This document shows, piece by piece, positions 24,442 through 29,714 of a DNA stretch of 29,714 nt. Within the stretch, counting starts at the first letter, position 1; every line of letters begins with the position of its first letter. Origin of the DNA: Moraxella bovis. GTDB taxonomy: Bacteria; Pseudomonadota; Gammaproteobacteria; Pseudomonadales; Moraxellaceae. The stretch is from assembly GCF_002014975.1 (NCBI RefSeq), contig NZ_MUXV01000010.1, positions 1-29,714 on the forward strand. Direction: 5' to 3'. Under the pieces are notes generated by a model that worked only from the letters and a program-made list of their open reading frames with translations, did no database searches and was not told the DNA's origin. A program made the translations under genes and the position numbers.

Positions 24442-25107
24442 ATGAGCGAAACCCTATCCTACCGTGTCGGTCGCCTAGTCAGTGGCGGATTTCATGCCAT
24501 GCTAGACAAAGCCGAAGACCTAGCCCCCATGCTTGCCTTTAACGAAAACTTGCGTGAGCTTGACAAAGCCATTGATGAAGTGCGTGGCGAGCTTGGCAAA
24601 GTTGTTGCCCAAAAGCACCTAGCCAGCAAAAAATTAAATGACGAAAACACCCGCCATGAGAGCCTAAACGACAGTATCATGACGGCGGTCAATGTGGGGC
24701 GAGACGATTTAGCACAGGTAGGTATTGCCGAGCAAATGGACATTGAGGCACGCATTCCTGTGCTTGAAAACACCATTGCCGAATGCAATGATAAAGAAAA
24801 AGAATTGGAAGGATTTATTATTGCCCTGCAAGCCAAACGCCGTGAGATAAGCCTAGCCATTGAGCAATATCAGCAGACCGTAGCGACAAGCGGTGCAAAT
24901 GGGCAGACGGTTGGTGCAAGCAGTCTTGATAAAATCGCCCAACGAGCCGACAAAGCATCCAATGCTTTTGACCGCACCATGAGCCGTCAAACAGGCATGG
25001 CACATAATACAAATGGCAATGGCAACGCCCAAAGTCTAAAAGAGCTTGAAGAGCTTACCAGAAATAACCGCATTGCTGAACGGCTCGCACAATTAAAAAT
25101 GAAATAG
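24442..25107 (+). CDS. PspA/IM30 family membrane-remodelling protein
   Basis: A 221-residue, almost wholly helical protein of the ESCRT-III-like PspA/IM30 family, which binds stressed inner membranes and forms rods or rings. The heptad-rich stretches (ELDKAIDEVRGELGKVVAQK, then KLNDENTRHESLND, and AECNDKEKELEGFIIALQAK) make up the coiled-coil hairpin. The end (LEELTRNNRIAERLAQLKMK) is amphipathic. The classic PspA N-terminal membrane helix is only partly like this start (MSETLSYRVGRLVSGGFHAM), so it belongs to the broader YjfJ/PspA-like group. AAAGGAG lies 6 bases before the ATG. No pspF, pspB or pspC is present; instead YqiJ and YqiK follow, as in several proteobacterial PspA-flotillin clusters. 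Confidence 0.85.
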   Translation: MSETLSYRVGRLVSGGFHAMLDKAEDLAPMLAFNENLRELDKAIDEVRGELGKVVAQKHLASKKLNDENTRHESLNDSIMTAVNVGRDDLAQVGIAEQMDIEARIPVLENTIAECNDKEKELEGFIIALQAKRREISLAIEQYQQTVATSGANGQTVGASSLDKIAQRADKASNAFDRTMSRQTGMAHNTNGNGNAQSLKELEELTRNNRIAERLAQLKMK

Positions 25108-25306
25108 GGTTTGTTTTTTTAAATGAATATTTGTTGGGGTAAATTTATATTGCCTTATGGTAAATTTAATCATTGGGCGAATATAATTCTTTCCTACACC
25201 TAAATTTTAAAATCAATGTTTATTTAAATCCAAACCTGTTTTTATTTAACTATTTTTTATTTAATCATTCCATTAAAAATTGCCAATAAATTTTATAAGG
25301 ATAATC

Positions 25307-25963
25307 ATGCTTGATTTAATTTTTGCACCCCAAAACTTTATATTCGGTGTGGCAATTACGCTGATGTTTTTGTTATTTATCCTGGAAATTGTGGCATTGA
25401 TGATTGGTGGGGCAAATGATTGGGTGGATGGCTTATTACCCGATGAATTAAATGCCCACGCCGAAGTCGGTGTAGATGTGGCGGACGCTGGTATTGCCGT
25501 GCGGTTTTTAAGCTGGCTATATGTGGGCAAAGTGCCCGTGTTAATGCTCCTTGTGTTATTTTTGGCGATTTTTGGGTTATTAGGATTTTTTATTCAGGGC
25601 ATATTGTTTAATCTGGCAGGGTTTTATTTACCAAGCCTGATTGCAATTATTGTGGTTTGGGTGTTGTCATTGCCCACATTAAGAGTTTTTGCCAAAGGCT
25701 TATATAAAATACTACCCAAAGATGAAACTACCGCCATTAATCAAAGCGAGCTTGTGGGGCGAATTGGCACGGTTGTCATAGGCAAGGCAACAAAAGACAC
25801 CCCCGCCCAAATCAAAGTTAAAGACACGCACGGGCAAACGCATTATATAATGGCTTATGCCGATGACGAAGATTTAATACAGGGCGAAACGGTGTTACTG
25901 GTCTTACAAAAAGAAATGTATTTTGTGGCAATTAAAAATATGAATGGAGTTTTGGTGGATTGA
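25307..25963 (+). CDS. yqiJ: YqiJ-type inner-membrane protein with OB-fold (NfeD-like)
   Basis: A 218-residue membrane protein resembling E. coli YqiJ (DUF1449). The start at 25307 is chosen because AAGG lies 6 bases upstream; an in-frame ATG at 25280 would add nine residues. A first membrane helix (about 10-33), an acidic periplasmic or cytoplasmic stretch (NDWVDGLLPDELNAHAEVGVDV), then two helices (68-120) are followed by an OB-fold domain (about 145-218) beginning SELVGRIGTVVIGKATKD. YqiJ and the flotillin YqiK form an operon in E. coli; here both are present, but separated by a BrnT/BrnA cassette. The pair is thought to help organise membrane domains. Confidence 0.85.
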   Translation: MLDLIFAPQNFIFGVAITLMFLLFILEIVALMIGGANDWVDGLLPDELNAHAEVGVDVADAGIAVRFLSWLYVGKVPVLMLLVLFLAIFGLLGFFIQGILFNLAGFYLPSLIAIIVVWVLSLPTLRVFAKGLYKILPKDETTAINQSELVGRIGTVVIGKATKDTPAQIKVKDTHGQTHYIMAYADDEDLIQGETVLLVLQKEMYFVAIKNMNGVLVD

Positions 25964-25988
25964 CAGTTGTTGTGTGGCTTGTTAGAAT
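25960..25988 (+). promoter_or_regulatory. Near-consensus promoter of brnT/brnA
   Basis: TTGACA (25960-25965) and TAGAAT (25983-25988) are exactly 17 bases apart, overlapping the yqiJ stop codon. Transcription should start inside the palindrome at 25988-25997, so a bound repressor would block it. Confidence 0.65.
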
Positions 25989-26042
25989 GTAATTACAATT
26001 TTGTCATTATAATTTTATTATTATAATTTTGTAATTACAAAA
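25988..26042 (+). promoter_or_regulatory. Paired palindromic operators upstream of brnT
   Basis: TGTAATTACA (25988-25997) is a perfect 10-base palindrome. TTTTGTAATTACAAAA (26027-26042) is a perfect 16-base palindrome with the same core. Their centres are 42 bases apart, four helical turns. Between them are two direct copies of ATTATAATTTT (26006-26016 and 26020-26030). BrnA antitoxins are known to repress their own operon, and this pair is the natural site. Confidence 0.65.
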
Positions 26043-26057
26043 ATAGGAGTAAAATCA

Positions 26058-26336
26058 ATGATTTTTGAATGGGACGACAACAAAAATCGGACAAACAAGC
26101 AAAAGCACGGTGTCAGCTTTGAGAGTGCAAGCCGTATTTTTCTTGACCCATTTTTGATTGTTACAGAAGACACAAGTTCTGATGAAGTGCGGTGGCTTGG
26201 TGTGGGTAGTGTAGATGGCGTGGTGATTTTACTCGTTGTACACACCCATACTGATACAGACGGTACAGAAATCATTCGCATTATCTCAGCACGCAAACTT
26301 AGCAGAGGAGAAATAGAACGCTATGGCTATTGTTAG
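26058..26336 (+). CDS. brnT: BrnT-type ribonuclease toxin
   Basis: A 92-residue protein of the BrnT family, a RelE-like ribonuclease toxin. The family's opening FEWDDNKNRTNKQKHGVSFE is complete (W-D-NK-N-KHGV-F), as are the middle segment and the RIISARKLSRGEIERY end, including the Arg and Glu/Tyr residues that form the active site. AATAGGAG lies about 8 bases before the ATG. The toxin overlaps brnA by 14 bases. It sits between yqiJ and yqiK with its own promoter. The sequence looks intact. Confidence 0.9.
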   Translation: MIFEWDDNKNRTNKQKHGVSFESASRIFLDPFLIVTEDTSSDEVRWLGVGSVDGVVILLVVHTHTDTDGTEIIRIISARKLSRGEIERYGYC

Positions 26337-26610
26337 AAAAACCTTAGACGATATCAAACACACACCCATTGATAAAGATGAATTGGCACAACTGCAATCA
26401 ATGAGCGATGATAGCATTAACTACGATGATATTCCGCCATTAACTGACGTTCAAATTGCCAATTTGCGTTTGTACAAGCCCATTAAGCAACAAATCACAT
26501 TAAGGCTTGACAGCGACATTGTGGCGTGGCTTAAAAAAGACGGCAAGGGTTATCAAACTCGTGCTAATCAATTATTAAGACAGTTAATGTTGAAAGAATT
26601 AACCACATAA
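26323..26610 (+). CDS. brnA: BrnA-type antitoxin
   Basis: A 95-residue antitoxin. The N-terminal half (1-50) is acidic and toxin-binding in character (DELAQLQSMSDDSINYDDIPPL). The C-terminal half (about 58-95) has the ribbon-helix-helix signature QQITLRLDSDIVAWLKKDG followed by GYQTRANQLLRQLM, typical of BrnA. It should form a tetramer with BrnT and repress transcription at the palindromes upstream. brnT is translated first and the two coding regions overlap by 14 bases. Only 9 bases separate it from yqiK, so antitoxin and flotillin transcription may be connected. Confidence 0.9.
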   Translation: MAIVRKTLDDIKHTPIDKDELAQLQSMSDDSINYDDIPPLTDVQIANLRLYKPIKQQITLRLDSDIVAWLKKDGKGYQTRANQLLRQLMLKELTT

Positions 26611-26619
26611 GGAACCCCT

Positions 26620-28350
26620 ATGAACCTAATCTCAATTCTTATTACCGCAGGGGTTATTTTAACCGCCCTATTTGTGCTTGGCTTGATTTTGACTCGCCTA
26701 TATCGCCGTGCCAGCAAGGAAGTGTCCTTTGTGCGAACGGGTTTTGGCGGCGAAAAAGTGATTGTAAACGGCGGTGCGATTGTCCTGCCTGTCTTGCACG
26801 AGGTGATTCCTGTCAATATGAACACGCTACGCCTTGAAGTACGCCGTGCGTCCGAGCAGGCTCTCATCACCAAAGACCGCATGCGTGTGGACGTAACCGC
26901 CGAGTTTTATGTACGTGTCAAACCAACCGCCGAATCCATTGCCACAGCTGCCCAGACGCTGGGTATGAAAACCATGTCGCCACAGGATTTAAAGGACTTG
27001 GTAGAGGGTAAATTTGTGGATAGTCTGCGTGCCGTTGCCGCTGAAATGGCAATGGAAGAGCTACACGAAAAGCGGGTGGATTTTGTGCAAAAAGTTCAGC
27101 AGGTCGTGTCAGAAGATTTATTTAAAAACGGCTTGGAGCTTGAAACAGTGTCCTTGACAGGGCTTGACCAGACGGGATTTGAGTATTTTAACCCCCAAAA
27201 CGCCTTTGATGCGGAGGGTTTGACACGCCTGACCGAGACCATTGAGATTCGCCGTAAAAAGCGAAACGACATTGAGCAAGACACCGATTTGGCGATTAAA
27301 ACCAAAAACTTAGAAGCTGAACGTACTCGCCTACAAATCTTGCGTGAAGAAGAATACGCCAAGCTAGAACAAGAGCGTGAGATTGAGATTCGTAAAGCCG
27401 AGCAAGAGCGTGAGATTGCCGTTCGCCGTGCCGAGCAAACGGCTGAGACTGCCAGTCAAGAGGCGAGCAAACAGCGTGAAGCCGAAGAAGCCCAAATTGC
27501 CGCCAAGCGTGAAGTGGATTTGAAAAAAATCCTAGCCGAGCGAGACATTGAAAACGAAAAAATCCAAAAAGAGCAACGCATTGAGCAAGCCGAAGTAGAA
27601 CGTAAAAAGGCGATTGAGCTTGCCGAGCAAGACCGTGCCATTGCCGTTGCCGAAAAATCCCGTGCCGAGAGTGAAGCCAAAGCCCAAGCCGACAAGGCAC
27701 GAGCAGCAGCAGTCAAAGAAGAAGAAAGCGTGATTACCGTGCGTGAGACCGAGCGAGCCGAGCGAGCCAAGGCGGTGGAGCTTATCTCAGCGACCGAGCT
27801 TGCCCAAAAAGATGCGATTGCCATTACGGTTGCCGCCGAAGCTCAAAAACAAGCGTCCCTAGACCAAGCCGAAGCGGTGCGTATCAGTGCCGAAGCCGAA
27901 GCGGAGAAATTACGCCTGCAAGCCAAAGGGGAGGCGGAGGCTCAAATTCTGCTTGCCGAAGCCAAAGAGCGTCAATATCAGGTGGATGCTGACGGAACAA
28001 AAGCGGTCAATGAAGCGTCTAACGTGCTGTCAAGTGAGCAGATTGAAATGCAAATTCGCCTTGCCCTGCTCAAACACTTGCCCGAGATTATCCGTGAAAG
28101 TGTCAAACCCATGGAGAACATTGATGACATTAAGATTTTGCAAGTGGGTGGTTTGGGCGGTTTTGGGGTAAGTGGCGAGACGGTTGATACCACAGCAAAT
28201 GCCAGCCTTGCCGACCAAATGGTCAATTCTGCCCTGCGGTATCGTAGCCAAGCCCCGCTTGTGGACAATCTACTAAAAGAGATTGGGCTAAATGGGGCGG
28301 ATATTAACGGGCTGACAAACGGACTCGATAAAGGCGTGAATAAAGACTAA
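26620..28350 (+). CDS. yqiK: Flotillin-family protein YqiK
   Basis: A 576-residue SPFH-domain protein like E. coli YqiK (553). One membrane helix (about 3-25) is followed by an SPFH/band-7 domain (30-190; RTGFGGEKVIVNGGAIVLPVL is its recognisable start), then a very long coiled coil (about 205-450) of Glu/Arg/Ala repeats such as EQEREIEIRKAEQEREIAVR, and a C-terminal oligomerisation region (EIMQIRLALLKHLPEI type, then IDDIKILQVGGLGGFG). Flotillins assemble large membrane-domain scaffolds. The coding region follows the BrnA stop by 9 bases, with AAGGAAC as ribosome-binding site. It depends either on the brnTA promoter or on read-through from yqiJ. A terminator follows. Confidence 0.93.
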   Translation: MNLISILITAGVILTALFVLGLILTRLYRRASKEVSFVRTGFGGEKVIVNGGAIVLPVLHEVIPVNMNTLRLEVRRASEQALITKDRMRVDVTAEFYVRVKPTAESIATAAQTLGMKTMSPQDLKDLVEGKFVDSLRAVAAEMAMEELHEKRVDFVQKVQQVVSEDLFKNGLELETVSLTGLDQTGFEYFNPQNAFDAEGLTRLTETIEIRRKKRNDIEQDTDLAIKTKNLEAERTRLQILREEEYAKLEQEREIEIRKAEQEREIAVRRAEQTAETASQEASKQREAEEAQIAAKREVDLKKILAERDIENEKIQKEQRIEQAEVERKKAIELAEQDRAIAVAEKSRAESEAKAQADKARAAAVKEEESVITVRETERAERAKAVELISATELAQKDAIAITVAAEAQKQASLDQAEAVRISAEAEAEKLRLQAKGEAEAQILLAEAKERQYQVDADGTKAVNEASNVLSSEQIEMQIRLALLKHLPEIIRESVKPMENIDDIKILQVGGLGGFGVSGETVDTTANASLADQMVNSALRYRSQAPLVDNLLKEIGLNGADINGLTNGLDKGVNKD

Positions 28351-28351
28351 C

Positions 28352-28519
28352 TTAAAATGGCAAAACCCACAATGGTAAGTGTGGGTTTTTCATTTGACGC
28401 ACAATTTTATCAATAATACGCCTTGCAATTTTCCATAAATAACTACGAATGCGTGGCTTGATATAATACTGAATCATACGTTTTAATTCACGTTTGATAA
28501 AATTATCTCTATTTGACAT
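28352..28519 (-). CDS. Very small basic protein, possible gene
   Basis: A 55-residue frame, too short to be listed as an ordinary gene but with a good start: AAAGGAG lies 6 bases before its ATG at 28519. The product is strongly basic and helical (NFIKRELKRMIQYYIKPRI, then SYLWKIARRIIDKIVRQMK), resembling small membrane-binding or nucleic-acid-binding peptides. It begins 28 bases past the stop of the DUF389 gene, so the two could be one transcript. The last 13 residues run through the yqiK terminator hairpin, which makes the true end doubtful. Function unknown. Confidence 0.45.
   Translation of the reverse strand: MSNRDNFIKRELKRMIQYYIKPRIRSYLWKIARRIIDKIVRQMKNPHLPLWVLPF
28362..28391 (+). terminator. 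Terminator of yqiK
   Basis: AAAACCCACA (28362-28371) pairs with TGTGGGTTTT (28380-28389), loop of 8 bases, followed by T. It overlaps the end of the minus-strand small ORF and may act in both directions. Confidence 0.75.
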
Positions 28520-28547
28520 GATATTTCTCCTTTGGTTAATAAGGATA

Positions 28548-29582
28548 TCATTGATTTGTCATTCGTTGCAAATTTCTAATATCATCGGGGCTTAGTTTTA
28601 ATTCACTTTCACTACTTGGCGTGGATTCAATAACCGTTTCAGGAACAAAGCGAATTTGTAATTTAATCGTGCGATTTTTAAAGGTATCATCAGCGATTTT
28701 TTGAATGGCTTTTTCTAATTCATAAACTTGAGCTTGGCTTGGTGGCTCGGTACCTTGAATGACCGCTCGCAAGACATGCACTTTTTGTTCTTTGTTAATG
28801 CTTGATGACACCAAATAATTGGCTTGGTGCTCTATACTTTTTTCAATTAAAGCATTGCTTTGGCGTTCAAAATTTTGTTCATTTAAAGTATGGCTAAAAT
28901 TAAATGACAAATACCCACCAATCACCACCAACGCCATTAACACGGCAAAATTTCTTTTTAAAAATTGCCCAAGTTGCCCCAATTTGCCCACGTCATCATC
29001 ATTGAGCGTTCTGCGAAAACCAAACAGCCACAATACCAACGCATTGGTAAATTGAATGGCAAGCATGTTGGTAATGGCAAGCAACAACGCCCCCATTGCC
29101 AACGAAAAATGCCCTGCCGACAGCAAAATCCCGCTTGCCGTCAAAGGCGGAACAAGGGCTGTCGCCACCGCCACGCCAACCACCGCCACCGATAGGTTGG
29201 GCGAGACCATGGCATATGCCCCTGCTGTACCGCCTGCCAATGCCACCACCAAATCCATGGTCGTGGGCGATGTGCGTGCCAAAATCTCGCCCGTCATCAC
29301 ATGGTCAGGGTACAAAAAGCCCAGCACCATGCCAATGGCAAAAATCAGCAAAATCCCACCGATTAAGGTTTGGAGCGAAGTTTTGAGCAAGGATAGCCGT
29401 GCATCAATCACCGCCAACGCCATACTGGTAATGGGCGAGAGCATCATCGCCACAAGCATCGCCCCGATGACCACCGCAGGCGAGTTGGCAAGCAGTCCAT
29501 AGCCTGCAATTACCGCCGATAAGCCATTCATAATAAAGAACATTTTGGTCGGTAATGCCCCTGCTTCTATGCTGATTCGCAC
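28548..29582 (-). CDS. DUF389 (TIGR00341) membrane protein, 5' end uncertain
   Basis: A 344-residue membrane protein whose N-terminal part matches DUF389: several helices with the NSPAVVIGAMLVAMMLSPI and TALVPPLTASGILLSAG blocks. The rest is a soluble, acidic domain (QNFERQSNALIEKSIEHQANYL onwards, ending in the DIRNLQRMTN tail). The start given is a GTG at 29582. Upstream the frame stays open for 42 more codons of charged, coding-like sequence (EKELDKIEQQQADIVRTLIA) up to a TAG at 29709-29711, with no ATG or GTG. So the true start may be another codon or the reading frame may shift near the window edge. DUF389 proteins have no established transport function. Confidence 0.8.
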   Translation of the reverse strand: MRISIEAGALPTKMFFIMNGLSAVIAGYGLLANSPAVVIGAMLVAMMLSPITSMALAVIDARLSLLKTSLQTLIGGILLIFAIGMVLGFLYPDHVMTGEILARTSPTTMDLVVALAGGTAGAYAMVSPNLSVAVVGVAVATALVPPLTASGILLSAGHFSLAMGALLLAITNMLAIQFTNALVLWLFGFRRTLNDDDVGKLGQLGQFLKRNFAVLMALVVIGGYLSFNFSHTLNEQNFERQSNALIEKSIEHQANYLVSSSINKEQKVHVLRAVIQGTEPPSQAQVYELEKAIQKIADDTFKNRTIKLQIRFVPETVIESTPSSESELKLSPDDIRNLQRMTNQ

Positions 29583-29714
29583 GTTTTTGTGATTGATGGT
29601 TTTTTCGCCATGCTTTTTGGCGATAAGCGTACGAACAATATCGGCTTGCTGTTGTTCGATTTTGTCTAATTCTTTTTCGGTTTTTGAACTATTGTTTTTG
29701 GCTCTGGTCTAAAA

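Noticed and set aside
27360..27700. DNA-level tandem repeat inside yqiK
   Set aside because: The repetition is at amino-acid level (coiled-coil heptads) and is normal for flotillins; no separate DNA repeat unit is regular enough.
27296..27824. Antisense frames over the flotillin coiled coil
   Set aside because: The Glu/Arg/Ala repeats of yqiK create long open frames on the other strand with Ser/Ala/Arg-rich nonsense; no independent support.

Overview
The window looks like chromosomal DNA of a gammaproteobacterium, most likely a Moraxellaceae member (Moraxella or a close relative). This rests on impression: moderately GC genes rich in CAA/AAA/GCC codons, very AT-rich spacers, and a set of proteins typical of that family (LolA, PBP4-type DacB, a PHA-granule-region protein, Dcd, NrdB with a YfaE-like ferredoxin, RNase D, DapF, Tgt, YqiJ/YqiK). 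No rRNA, tRNA, CRISPR array, intact insertion sequence or prophage was seen.

Layout. 1-7230: a lytic transglycosylase lipoprotein (MltB type), a secreted DUF2059 protein, uvrB, a VapBC-like toxin-antitoxin pair, a DNA-glycosylase-like protein and gabD, all on the plus strand, ending at back-to-back terminators with lolA. 7236-10940: lolA (minus), a 500-base AT-rich spacer with nested inverted repeats, a small ribbon-helix-helix-like protein, a secreted SH3 protein, an M15 D,D-carboxypeptidase and a two-gene HicA-like/HTH cassette with its own promoter and dyad. 10967-14209 (minus): dacB, a PHA-region protein, dcd, and two paralogous small membrane proteins, one frameshifted at a run of eight A/T. 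14551-16126: nrdB behind a tandem pair of NrdR-like boxes, followed by its maintenance ferredoxin. 16366-17087: a decayed gene of unknown function. 17120-20829: rnd (minus), dapF (plus), tgt (minus). 20886-22821 (minus): two tandem, divergent nucleotidyltransferases of the PF10127/COG3541 type. 22933-28350 (plus): a DUF442 phosphatase-like protein, an RHH/coiled-coil protein, an amber-interrupted gene, pspA, yqiJ, a BrnT/BrnA toxin-antitoxin pair and a yqiK flotillin. 28352-29714 (minus): a tiny basic ORF and a DUF389 membrane protein at the right edge.

How the genes work together. Cell-envelope work dominates: peptidoglycan turnover (MltB, DacB, the M15 enzyme), precursor supply (DapF makes meso-DAP), lipoprotein transport (LolA), and a membrane-stress block in which PspA, the NfeD-like YqiJ and the flotillin YqiK lie close together. 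Nucleotide and nucleic-acid metabolism form the second theme (UvrB, glycosylase, Dcd, NrdB/ferredoxin, RNase D, Tgt). Accessory DNA appears as small AT-rich insertions: VapBC, the HicA-like/HTH pair, BrnTA placed between yqiJ and yqiK, and the tandem nucleotidyltransferases. The most notable observations are the BrnTA cassette inside the yqiJ-yqiK pair with its palindromic operators, the homopolymer-frameshifted membrane paralog, the NrdR-like boxes, the in-frame amber gene, and the unnamed HicA-like/HTH pair. Several disruptions sit at homopolymers, so sequencing error must be excluded before biology is inferred.
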